In this document: positions 55,519 to 64,000 of the stretch, piece by piece
Position numbering within the stretch: position 1 is the stretch's first letter
Layout of the letters: each line of letters begins with the position of its first letter
Origin: Tretioscincus oriximinensis
Lineage: Eukaryota > Chordata > Lepidosauria > Squamata > Gymnophthalmidae
Direction of reading: 5' to 3'
Length of the DNA stretch: 64,000 nt
NCBI GenBank assembly: GCA_022410635.1
Contig: JAJVDF010000210.1
Coordinates: 1,277,316 to 1,341,315, forward strand
Program-made: the position numbers and the translations under genes
The notes under the pieces: generated by a model
What the model was told of the DNA's origin: nothing
Database searches by the model: none
Seen by the model: the letters and a program-made list of their open reading frames with translations, nothing else

Positions 55519-55861
55519 TAGATATCCTTCTGTACTTCACTTCATAACAGACACCTTGTGATGGAACTGGGGCTAAGAGAGCTCTGAAGAACTGTGAGAA
55601 ATCCAAGGTCACCCAGCTGGCTTCATGGAGGAGTGCCTATTAAAGCTTACATCCCCACCTTATGGTTTTCCCTGCTTAAAACAAACAAAACATAAAACAC
55701 GTTGAACCCTTGTCCCTATCTTACCTTGCCATTCAGGCTGCTACCCACTATATTTTGCACACGGGCTATAATTTACTTTCTACCGGTATCTATATTTTGC
55801 CTAATTATGGTCCTGGCTACGTCAGTTCTCCTAGCAATGAATTCAAATGATGGGCCCCCAG

Positions 55862-56160
55862 AAGGCATTGCTGTGCTTTTCTAACTACAATCCCCAGCTA
55901 TCTCTGGACCCTGCGTACAGTTCTCAGGCATTCTCTGCTAGCCAAAAGCGAATCAGCTTTTACAATGTGCATATTCAAGCTCCATAGGGAGATTTCTTTC
56001 GAACTACAAAATGGAGGTTGCTAAATGGGATAATATGCAGAAGCTATTTACTCAGCAGCAAAGACCTTTGGCGTTTCATGGACTGGACATGTGTGTTTCC
56101 ATGGGGCAGACAGAAGGTAAAATTGCCTCCAAAGCATATTATATCAGGCATGGGGATCGG
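55862..56160 (+). repeat. Dispersed repeat family D, copy 2
   Basis: It matches 14471-14751 by a chain of blocks (ACTACAATCCCCAGC, GCATTCTCTGCTAGCC, CTACAAAATGGAGG, AATATGCAG, GGCAGACAGAAGG). Compared with copy 1 it has an insertion after CCCCAGC. Family unknown. Confidence 0.6.
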
Positions 56161-56169
56161 NTCTAAGTC

Positions 56170-56225
56170 GAGTGGCTTTGAGGTAAAAGTCAGACACTCT
56201 AACCACAACACCAGACTGGCTGAAT
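56170..56225 (-). mobile_element. Sauria SINE head remnant, antisense
   Basis: CAGACACTCTAACCACAACA followed by CCAGACTGGCT is the reverse of a tRNA-like SINE head (AGCC...TGTGGTTAGAGTG). Only the head is left. Confidence 0.45.
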
Positions 56226-57364
56226 TCTGGTCAGCTTTATTCTGGAATATCCATACTTCAGACCAATATTCCATAGTGGTGAAAAACATGATTAATTTTT
56301 CCTAATTACTCCAACAATCCTCCTCCTAAAATTCACTATCATTAAATTTGAGGAAATAGGAGAAAAAAAGAGAGAAAGAACATCTTGAAATTTCACTACG
56401 GCTTTTTTTTACTGGTAGAGAAAATTGTTTTTACGTATGAAATACACTATAATTAATCCTTTTATGGTTTCTTGTCTGTTCCATACAATATAACTATAGG
56501 TTGCCTGTCACCTAGTGGTTTTTGCAGGTGAGCAATTATCATGATAATTAATAGTTAGAGAGATTTCCAGGACAACATCATCATGTTTCTCAGAAAGACA
56601 AATTTGCTCTCTATTTTGTGAGTGTCAGGTTTTGCTTTGCAGACTGTCACTGNAAATATGTACTGTTATATCTCATTCTGGGTGCGACATTTGTTGACAC
56701 CACTTTTTCATACTTTATAAAAGGTATGTATTTTGTGCTCATTCCTGTCAAATAAATATTAAATGTAAATGATATTGGAAATATGACAGTGGGCTTCTTG
56801 AAAAGTACAAAGTGAGGAAAATTTTTGTTGCCACAAAAGAAAATCAGTATGGATTTGGAACTGAGCATTATGATAATCATACCTTCAGGGTGCTGGAAGT
56901 CACACATAGTTTATTGTTTGGAAAACTGAATGGAGCTTTAATCATTTAGAAGGGATAAACAACTGCTTTCATTGGCACCATTTTCATTAAGAGCATCAGT
57001 TCAGCTAAAATTAAAATATTGGCCATCATTAAGGGACACAAAATGGCAGGTGCAGATTCTGCAATTCAGATTCACAGATTTGAAAATGTGATATATATGT
57101 ATATTCTGGCACAATTTTAACCCTGTTTACCATTTCAAACTTTCTATAGTTTTTAGTATATTGTAGGCTTTTTCACACAGAATGGTTGCTAGAAATGGTT
57201 TCCATCCTTTGTCTGGGGAGTTTTTTTTCCCTTTTGTATTGTTGCAGGCTGAAACATCCCTGCTCCTATTCTAGAAGCAGGAAGTATGCATACTGTATTC
57301 TAGCCTTTCTGTGTTCTACATGCCCAGCAGTCCCCCTTCCTCACTGCAATTGGGTGAAAACAAA
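56226..57364. other. Unrecognised sequence
   Basis: AT-rich, nothing recognised. Confidence 0.3.
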
Positions 57365-57570
57365 TAGGCTGACCAGATGACCACTTGTGTGTGTGTGTGT
57401 GTGTGTGTTGAAAACCCGGTTTTGGGTGCCTCCCAGTTTTTTCTGAGGAGACTTTTTCAAAAAAGATTTTTTTCTATTTTTTTTTTGGGGGGGGGGTTCT
57501 CAGAAAAACCAGGAGGCACCCCCCAAACTGGTTTTCAACCCCCCCAAAAGGGGGTCACCTGGTCAGCCTA
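57365..57570. mobile_element. Hairpin MITE (TAGGCTGACC family), copy 3
   Basis: The ends TAGGCTGACCAGATGACC and GGTCACCTGGTCAGCCTA pair. GAAAACCCGGTTTTGGGTGC pairs with its mirror near 57515-57538. An expanded (GT)n at 57386-57408 sits within the left arm and a G run at 57487-57496 lies near the centre. There is no clear target duplication (flanks AAAACAAA and ATTAGCAC). Confidence 0.85.
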
Positions 57571-58220
57571 ATTAGCACTCAGTAGTAGCACTTTCACNTT
57601 CGATTATTAGTTCCTGCATGCCAGGCACGGTAATGTGGGGAATGCTGTTGTATTTTGAATTGTTTTGTGTATTAGTGGACGAGCTCCTGTTGATTGTATA
57701 TAGCAGACATTAACAGCTCTGAATCACTTTGAATCTTTGACTGCATTGTGTGCTATTGTAAATATTTCAATAAATGATCAAAGAAGTCTCAGCTCTCCAA
57801 TTCTTGCTTGAAGGAGGGATTCCTTTCATTACTTACATAAGATGACATATAGAACAGAAAAAGACTAGAACATAGCATTCACATTACTTGCAGTAATGTT
57901 TCCACAGCATAGAAATATTTGCAGACTATCTAAAATCAGTCCATGCATTTTAAAAATGCTTTTGAAGCAGTTGCAGCATCGTGCAGTGATTAGCAACCAA
58001 ATGCCTGGAATAAATCAGTTGCACTTTCTTCAGGGAAATACTTGTGGGTTACTTAAGAGTAGTCCACACCAATTAACTTTAGTGATGGAGGAATCGAGAA
58101 TTAACACAGTGAATCCTCCTGATAAACGCTTGAACTATTCCCCATACAAAGTGCAGAACTGGCCAACAGCTACTTTTTTGTTCCCACTAAGGCTACATCC
58201 CCATGCACGGTTTTCAATTA
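57571..58220. other. Unrecognised; possible retro-tail
   Basis: The end of the block at 57600-57785 (GCTATTGTAAATATTTCAATAAATG) looks like an old 3' end with AATAAA, but no family is recognised. Confidence 0.3.
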
Positions 58221-58481
58221 CTTTATTTATTTATTTATTTATTCATTTTATTTACATTTTTATACCGCCCTATACCCGTAGATCTCAGGGCGGTTAACAA
58301 TAAAATTATAATTAACACATTAAAAACAGCCATATCTAAAAATAAGGAAGAGACAGTAATTTTCTCAACCAAAGGCTATGCCAAAGAGATGTGTCTTTAA
58401 GCGTTTTCTGAAAGTGCACAGAGATGGTGATTGATGCACCTCGAGGGGGAGACCATTCCATTAGCCTGGGGGCTGCCACAG
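58221..58481 (-). mobile_element. L2-like LINE 3' end, antisense
   Basis: (TTTA)n, TTTTATACCGCCCTATACCC, GTAGATCTCAGGGCGGTTAA, CTCAACCAAAGGCTATGCC, GATGCACCTCGAGGGGGAGA and CTGGGGGCTGCCACAGAG. This is the best preserved of the antisense L2-type tails. Confidence 0.8.
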
Positions 58482-58702
58482 AGACTTGGTAGCAACATCA
58501 CCTTCATTCTGCCCCATGTACATTCTGCATGGATGTACAGTGATTCCCTCATTGTTGTGTCCATTGTTGTGGAATTTCTTGCCGTGCAGTTTGTGCCATT
58601 CTACACCAGGCATTTTGTAAAATCCAAAAAAAAAAAAAAAACCTTTGTGGAAACATTCAACATGAGAATTCAGTGCACCATGTAAAAGTTCATTGACTCT
58701 TG

Positions 58703-58801
58703 GCATGCAGAGAATGCTTGGAAATTGTAGGAAGGCTCACAAAGAATGCTGGGAATTGTAGTGAGACAAGTGCAGCATAGTGGCTCGTCATGTGACGAGA
58801 T
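58703..58801 (-). repeat. Dispersed repeat family D, copy 3 (partial, reversed)
   Basis: CAGAGAATGCTTGG, AGAATGCTGGGAATTGTAGT and CGTCATGTGACGAG are the reversed equivalents of blocks in copy 1 (14471). Two AATTGTAG-containing units here suggest a small internal duplication. Confidence 0.5.
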
Positions 58802-59350
58802 TTCTAAGCAATGTATNGGAAAAGCAAGGAAGAAATAGCGAGGCAAACGATGTCATGGGGAAGTTTCCTTATTTGGATGTTTCATAGATGGAGCTTTTGC
58901 AGAAACAGCATTAGGTTTTTGCAATGGAAGCAACTTTGCTGCTACTGAATCCTTGCTGAAGTTATTGATTCTGGTTGCTTCCCTGGAAACAGAGCAAGGC
59001 TGCATGCACACAACAGTCTAAAAACTGCTCCAAAGCTATATTCCGGAATATAGCAAATGTTTTGGTACAACATATTGTGTAGTGAGAAATTCCTAAAATG
59101 CATTATTGAAGCCTGTTCAAACAGGGCCATAGGTTGCCTCCACATGAGTAGCTCTGCATTGCGTTTANAGGGGTATTGCGGACTAAAAGCAATCGCCCCT
59201 CTGCCCACACATACCTGAGAATATCCCATGGTGCTACATGTCAGGTCCATTAGAGGACTGGACAGCAACGACCTGGAATCTTGCCTTGCATGCGCTTGCA
59301 CCTGATTGGCTGCTGTTCCTGATATAGCAGCTTCAATAGATTAGAGTTTT
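58802..59350. other. Mostly unrecognised; one TIR-element end
   Basis: Bases 58998-59060 (GGCTGCATGCACACAACAGT, CTGCTCCAAAGCTATATTCC, GGAATATAGCAAATG) are the end of the GTGCAC-end TIR family (copy 6, antisense, only 60 bases). Nothing else is recognised. Confidence 0.55.
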
Positions 59351-59650
59351 AGGCATAAATGGCACAGTCACTAAAGAGATGATCTCTCATCTGAAAGATC
59401 CAGTTTTGAGGCCCTGTGTCAGGTGTGGGGAGGATAAGCACCTTCTACTAGCCTGTAGCTCCAGCCAACCCAGCTATTTGAAAGCAAAAATTGCAAGAAA
59501 TTGCAACTGATTGCAACTAGATAAATGGGAACCAACACAGTCTGGTGGGGAAGATAAAATGTAAGCCTTCAAGTGAAAAATCCTATTGTAAACTGCTTTC
59601 AGTCCTTTCTGGTGCCAAAAGAAGGGTATAAGAACCCAATTCTTATAAGT
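59351..59650 (+). mobile_element. S1 SINE, full length
   Basis: The head GGCACAGTCACTAAAGAGAT is followed by GGGGAGGATAAGCACCTTCT, CCAGCCAACCCAGCTATTTG, TTGCAAGAAATTGCAACTG, GATTGCAACTAGATAAATGG, GTCTGGTGGGGAAGATAAAA, ACTGCTTTCAGTCCTTTC and GGGTATAAGAACCCAATTC. It is the cleanest copy of S1 in the window, with no microsatellite tail. Confidence 0.8.
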
Positions 59651-59684
59651 ATCCTTTCCGACAAAAAACGGACAAGAGTGCTGC

Positions 59685-59780
59685 ATCTTTAATGGATGTG
59701 TGAAAGAGGAAATTTCAAAAGATGCTGCCAGCGCTGTAAGCTGCTCCTGCTGAAATTGCTTCTTTTTTACNTCTGTTAAA
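59685..59780. mobile_element. Foldback MITE (CAATTTCAGCAGGTG family), copy 2
   Basis: TTTAATGGATGTGTGAAAGA and, mirrored, TGCTGAAATTGCTTCTTTTT with TCTGTTAAAA. The left arm is damaged (GGAAATTTCAAAAGATGC). It resembles copy 1 at 21970. Confidence 0.6.
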
Positions 59781-59789
59781 AATGTAGTA

Positions 59790-60274
59790 CTTCTGTCCTT
59801 TGGGGAACTATATGCATGTTGACATAGCTCAGGTTACAACATTCTGGTCAGTGGAGTGGGGGGAAAGGTGTTTGTAAAGCAGAAAAAGCTATGAAATCCT
59901 TTAAAAGGTTTCCCCCCCCTTCTATACAGGAAAAGCAAAATTCTAGACAGATAGTTTTATNAACCCGAATATAGACATCACGTGTGCAGCTGACAGCTTT
60001 GAATGACAAGCACTTTATTTCACATGCCTCNCACTGATATGGCAGATTTCACACTTAGGAAAATAGCAATCCATTGAAGGTCAGTGTCAGTAGAGCAGAC
60101 ATTAAAGCTCTAGATGGAATTGGGTTATAGAAGTAATAAGGTAAAATGCAAATCTTAAGGTCTTCCTGCTTTTTTGAGGGGGAGGGGTCTGGCTTTCTGG
60201 GAGACTTGCATTTGTTAGAGAACTCAACATCAGCATGCAAGCAGTTGGAGTCATAAAAACTTAAGAGGGTCCAT
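59790..60274. other. Unrecognised sequence
   Basis: Nothing recognised. Confidence 0.3.
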
Positions 60275-60460
60275 GCAGAATAAGGCTAACACACATCCAG
60301 TCTGGCTCTCTGGAACAATTCCTGAATTTCCCAGCAATAGTTTAATCCAGGAAAAACGACATTTATTGCGGGACAACTGTTGAAAAATGCTTAACCCATG
60401 TGCTGTAGTCTTCCTCATCTCGCTCCGATTGAGGTAGAAATATGTTGTGTTCACACAGCC
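60275..60460 (-). mobile_element. TIR element (GTGCAC-end family), copy 7
   Basis: The right terminus TTGTGTTCACACAGCC is followed by TTA. The interior TTCCCAGCAATAGTTTAATC, GCGGGACAACTGTTG, CTTAACCCATGTGCTGTAG and CTCGCTCCGATTGAGGTAG is nearly identical with copy 1. The left half is missing. Confidence 0.75.
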
Positions 60461-60642
60461 TTAATCTAAGTTCTATTGTTAGTACTTAGTGTTAAAAATT
60501 ATATCACTACTAGTATTACTATTATTAATAATGAATACCTCCACCCACTCTTAACTCTCTGCAAAAGGAGTTCAAGCTTCTCTGCTGCTCTCAGAAAGCT
60601 CAGAAACCAAGTACTTTGTAAAAGGCATCAAAGTGACTGAGA

Positions 60643-60889
60643 CATTTTCCTACCTCAATCATAGTGTAGTCAAGATGTGCTGGCCCTTTTCCCCCAGAAC
60701 CAACTGCTCAGATATTTAGGCATCATTCCAGAGAACCCCAGTATTCTCACAACCGTCCACATGTGCAAAATTAGACATTAGATGTTAAAACAATCAAGAA
60801 CGCGGCAGTTGTTTCTATTAGTTGTTGCGGNAAAAAAAATCCCTAATCCCGGGCTGCACTGCGATGAGATCAATGANCGATGTTACCAG
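60643..60889 (+). mobile_element. TIR element (GTGCAC-end family), copy 8
   Basis: CATTTTCCTACCTCAATCAT, GATATTTAGGCATCATTCC, ACATTAGATGTTAAAACAAT, CGGCAGTTGTTTCTATTAG and GCACTGCGATGAGATCAATG are the sense-order landmarks. Both termini are missing. It is inverted relative to copy 7, about 180 bases away. Confidence 0.7.
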
Positions 60890-61018
60890 TGGTTGCTGGC
60901 CTCTGGGTTTGTGGGGTTTGGTGAACACACAGAGATTAAAATCAATGATAAAATCTCCATAGAAAAGAATGGAGAACCATTGGCCAATCGTACGCTTTCA
61001 TAGAGGAGCTGCCAACAA

Positions 61019-61271
61019 NNNNNNNNNNNNNNNNNNNNNNNNNNNNNNNNNNNNNNNNNNNNNNNNNNNNNNNNNNNNNNNNNNNNNNNNNNNNNNNNNN
61101 NNNNNNNNNNNNNNNNNNNNNNNNNNNNNNNNNNNNNNNNNNNNNNNNNNNNNNNNNNNNNNNNNNNNNNNNNNNNNNNNNNNNNNNNNNNNNNNNNNNN
61201 NNNNNNNNNNNNNNNNNNNNNNNNNNNNNNNNNNNNNNNNNNNNNNNNNNNNNNNNNNNNNNNNNNNNNNN
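61019..61271. other. Assembly gap (253 N)
   Basis: A run of N only. Confidence 0.98.
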
Positions 61272-62217
61272 CTATGCTGCAAGAAACATACCCAGTTATG
61301 AAAGATAGTTTCTTTAGTACGTCTTGGGGGGATGAGAACAACGAGAGTGCTGAGGAGTTAGGGTCAGGGTCAGCTGTTCTTACTTATCTTTTGTAAGGGG
61401 AGGGTGGGTTGTCAGAGTAACCATGCTATTCCAACAACAAATTGCCTGAATTTTCTGACTATTGCAAAGATGGACTTTCTTCTAAAAATGTGATTATGGC
61501 CTCAATTATGCAAAATCTCTATTTTTGCTTAGGAATTAATAANCATAGAGCAGAGATCAAAGATTGATTTTTGTACCCCTTCCACAAAAACCATTGCAGA
61601 GGCTGAGGAAAGACACTGAAGCAAATTTGATTTTGGAAAAGTATTTCCCCTCCCCACACTCCAGTCTTTACAAGATAAGCATTTGATTCATGAAGGTATT
61701 TATGAATAGGGTGTTGCTTTGAATGGTGATTCAGATCAGAAGTTCTTGGAAACAAGGCAAAGAACCGGATTCAAATGAGGTTTCAAGCAGTGTTGTANAA
61801 GCTCTCTAGAAATCATTGGCCTGTCTGTGTAATACTTCTACAAAATTAATGAAATCACTTTATTGTAATTAATATTTTATAATACTCCTCTCAACATCCA
61901 GCGTAAAATAATGTCCCATTAATTTTTAAAGCAAACCTGGATTGAAAATCACTTTGCAGAAACGACTTGCAGATTGCATCTTGTGCAATGGGGAGGTGAA
62001 CACAGGTTGAGAGCTTCATTCTTAACTGCTTAAACCATATTCTGCTCTATTGCACCCTAAGACTCAATTCAGAAAGATGGGGGGGAGAAGGGTTCCAACT
62101 AGGGGATTGGCTCCATCCACTCCAGCCCTCCCTGATACTTTGCACAATCATGTGCAGCAGGGCTTCACCTAATAAAATGTTGCTTTTTTAAAAAAAAATT
62201 AAGCTGCCATAATTAAT
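61272..62217. other. Unrecognised sequence
   Basis: Nothing recognised. A short GTTAGGGTCAGGGTCAG near 61358 is not a telomere array. Confidence 0.3.
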
Positions 62218-62310
62218 GATTTCAGAGAAATAGCCCTGTTAGTCTAGTAGAAAGTCCAGCAAAGGAACTAGTAGCCCTTAGAGACTAACAGGAGAAAAGT
62301 GGGTGGCATA

Positions 62311-62346
62311 AGCTTTTGTAGACACGTCTACTTCTTCAGATGCTGA
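62311..62346 (-). ncRNA. Hammerhead-like core, decayed copy
   Basis: On the minus strand: CTGAAGA (62339-62333), stem GTAGAC-GT-GTCTAC (62331-62318), then AAAA where GAAA is expected (one substitution), then GCTTATGCC. It is the same motif as at 55424-55458, one base worse. Confidence 0.35.
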
Positions 62347-62639
62347 GGGATTAATGTCAGGGTCAGGTATTTATAGAAAACTATGTATGGAAGATGACAA
62401 AACATATGAAAATGTGATAAGGTGATGAACTGCAGGTTAGAAAAATAGGTGAATAGCAGAAACTAATTCTCTCATGTGAAAAAGTCCCTGGGGCAACAAG
62501 AGGCAATGTCTGGTAGTGAATCAATCAAATACTTAACAGGTTTCATAAAAATGTATAATTGTCCAGGAAACCATTATCTTTGTTAAGTCCTTTGTTGATG
62601 ACTTGGAACTTATGAATGTATTCAAGTTCCGTTGCTTCA

Positions 62640-62966
62640 CTTTCAAATCTTCATTTGTAGTTTCTTTGCTCAAGGACTGCAGTCCTGAGGTCTGAGATAG
62701 AATGTCCTNGAAGGTTGAAGTGTTCAGCAATTGGTTTCTGTGTGTTTCCATTTCGAATATCTGATTTGTGTCAATTTATCCTGTTTGCCCAATGTACAGT
62801 TANAGGGCCATTGTTGGCAGAAAATGGANTACACCACATTAGAAGACGAGCATGTAAATGTCCCTCTAATATTGTGGGTGGTGTTATCAGGTGACATTAC
62901 CAGGGTGGATGTGTGAGCAGAGNTGACATCTGGGTTTGTGGCAGGGTCTAGTTCNCATTTCTCCAT
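62640..62966 (-). pseudogene. GIY-YIG-type endonuclease remnant of the PLE
   Basis: On the minus strand the segment has the arrangement expected for the PLE GIY-YIG domain: Gly-Thr-Phe-x-Cys-Ser-Ser-Ser-Asn-Val-Val, a Cys-Gln-Gln region, a Leu-Gly-Lys-Gln block where YIGxT is typical, and Ala-Glu-His-Phe-Asn with Gly-His-Ser-Ile-Ser-Asp-Leu. The YIG box reads Thr-Leu-Gly here, and three codons contain N, so the function is lost or unreadable. The domain nicks target DNA in intact elements. Identification rests on the order of motifs, not on a search. Confidence 0.7.
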
Positions 62967-63515
62967 CCGTGTTCTGTGTTCTTTGTGTGAGTAGTTGTTT
63001 GAGGTTGGTTGGGTGGTTGTTTGTAAGCCAGCAAAGGTTTACCACCAAGTGCTCCTGAGAGAGCAGCATTCTTATCTAAATAGGTTGAAGTTCATTTTTT
63101 ATGTGTTGAGGGGGCCCATTTGTATGTGACCACTAATGTGGTTTTGTTGTTTTCTGTCCCCAATCTGTCCTGTAATAGGTTGATTCTGAGTACCATTCTG
63201 GCTCTGTTAATTTGTTTTTTTACTTCATGTGGTGGGTACTGTAGCCTGAGGAATGCTTGCTGTAGTTCCAGGAGTTTGGCATCTCTGTCCTCTGGATCCG
63301 AGCAGATGCGATTATGTCTGAGAGCTTGGCTGTAGACAATGGATTTGGTTATATGTTCAGGGTGGAAACTACAGACATGTAAGTAGGTGTATCAATCAAT
63401 GGGTTTGCGATACAGGGTCGTGCTCAGATGTCCGTTGTGCAATTTTATGGTGGTGTCCAGAAAGTGAACTTGCTCCCTAGATCCGTCCAAGCTGAGATTA
63501 ATGGTAGGGTGGATA

Positions 63516-64000
63516 ATTAATGATTGCAGGAGTAAATAAAGTCTCTAGAATTTATTGATAAGCAAATCCTATGGACAAATGAATGAGGAGTGTAATAAGT
63601 ATATTTATCAAGATTTGGTTAAGATTAAGATGTTTAAAAAACTTTTCAAACACTAAAAAGGAAAAATAAAATATTTACTCTTTGAATGATTTGTTTTGTA
63701 GTTACCCAAACACAGGGTTTTGAACAGGCCAGAATTCATAAATAAACATTTGAAAATGGAAGCATATCATCCATGCATTTTTTTCTTGTTTAGAATTCAA
63801 AACAGGTTGCTTCTTTTTTTTAAAGCGATGTGTAGAACTGAATTTAAAATTTGATTCCTGCCAGGCAGCTGTTCTGTAACTCAACTAAAACTCCGATCAC
63901 ATCCAGATATTACTTATTTGTTCTGCTATTTATTGATTTACCTGCANAAAGTACATCTGGAATTAACACATCTGTGCTGCATTGAAACATTGCTTACTGA
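63516..64000. other. Unrecognised sequence
   Basis: AT-rich, no recognised repeat or exon. Confidence 0.3.

Larger units (their letters stand above)
55240..55640 (-). mobile_element. Sauria-type SINE, antisense, interrupted by PLE tail
   Basis: The left part (55240-55294) is a reversed SINE tail (GAAGAGTTGTTTTTTATACA, CCAACCTGAAGGGGATCAAA). The right part (55506-55640) is the reversed body (GGGGCTAAGAGAGCTCTGAA, GAACTGTGAGAAATCC, AAGGTCACCCAGCTGGCTTC, ATGGAGGAGTGCC). The join is the 13-base GGATCAAAGCAGT present on both sides of the insertion at 55295-55505. Confidence 0.8.
62218..63515 (-). mobile_element. Penelope-like element, antisense, 5'-truncated, 1.3 kb
   Basis: PLEs are retroelements with a telomerase-related RT and, in the Penelope group, a C-terminal GIY-YIG endonuclease. 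Read on the minus strand from 63515, this copy has the end of the RT with the linker (a His-Phe-Leu-Asp-Thr-Thr segment near 63450, then Tyr-Leu-His-Val-Cys-Ser-Phe-His-Pro). A Lys/Arg-rich connector and an endonuclease-like domain follow (62966-62640). The 3' UTR with the tail (62218-62346) matches the PLE inverted tail at 55295. There are in-frame stops and Ns, and the endonuclease key residues look decayed, so it is not functional. Confidence 0.85.

Noticed and set aside
60883..61341. Open frames spanning 60883-61341
   Set aside because: They consist largely of the 253-base gap.
62218..63515. An intact Penelope-like element
   Set aside because: Stops, Ns and a degraded endonuclease motif, with the 5' part missing.

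Overview
The window looks like intergenic or intronic DNA from a squamate reptile (lizard or snake). I found no host protein-coding exon, rRNA or functional tRNA gene that I can defend. The assignment rests on the repeats: tRNA-headed SINEs of the Sauria SINE type (5635-5882, 53905-54153, and an antisense copy at 55240-55640), many CR1 and L2-like LINE 3' ends, a Penelope-like element (PLE), L1-like 3' ends, and several foldback DNA elements. Base composition is AT-rich with microsatellites. Two N gaps (46444-46613, 61019-61271) and scattered single Ns mark it as a draft assembly.

Layout. 1-6000: a decayed CR1 3' end, a tRNA-SINE ending in a (TTC)n/(ATC)n tract, an antisense LINE RT fragment, then the largest element, a 5'-truncated dead CR1 (about 3170-5606) followed by a Sauria SINE. 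6-13 kb: mostly unrecognised sequence with an L1-like tail, small palindromes, a foldback MITE (11936-12060) and the first copy of a TIR element (12451-12773). 13-19 kb: L2-like, CR1 and SINE fragments in both orientations, including one SINE inserted into another (17597-18145). 19-26 kb: unrecognised sequence with four foldback elements, and an antisense CR1 split by a hairpin MITE (24405-24595). 26.9-28.2 kb, 34.6-35.1 kb and 46.8-47.4 kb: complex non-repetitive sequence that resembles conserved non-coding elements. 29-43 kb: TIR-element copies, LINE tails and a 380-bp palindrome (37050-37432). 43-52 kb: a possible L1 5' end, a pure (ATC)89 tract, a second hairpin MITE, and a GC-rich block with a 191-codon reading frame. 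53-64 kb: SINEs, an L1-like end, a Penelope tail inverted repeat inserted in a SINE with a 13-bp target duplication, a third hairpin MITE, more TIR elements, and a PLE with a GIY-YIG-type domain.

No gene network operates here. The elements relate as parasite and host: SINEs share 3' tails with LINEs that probably mobilised them, and the foldback elements look non-autonomous. The most notable signals are the PLE inverted tail with a hammerhead-ribozyme-like core (55282-55518, 62311-62346), the TIR family with a GTGCAT-rich end present about eight times, and the hairpin MITE family present three times. All family names come from reading the sequence and from memory of these families; no database search was possible.
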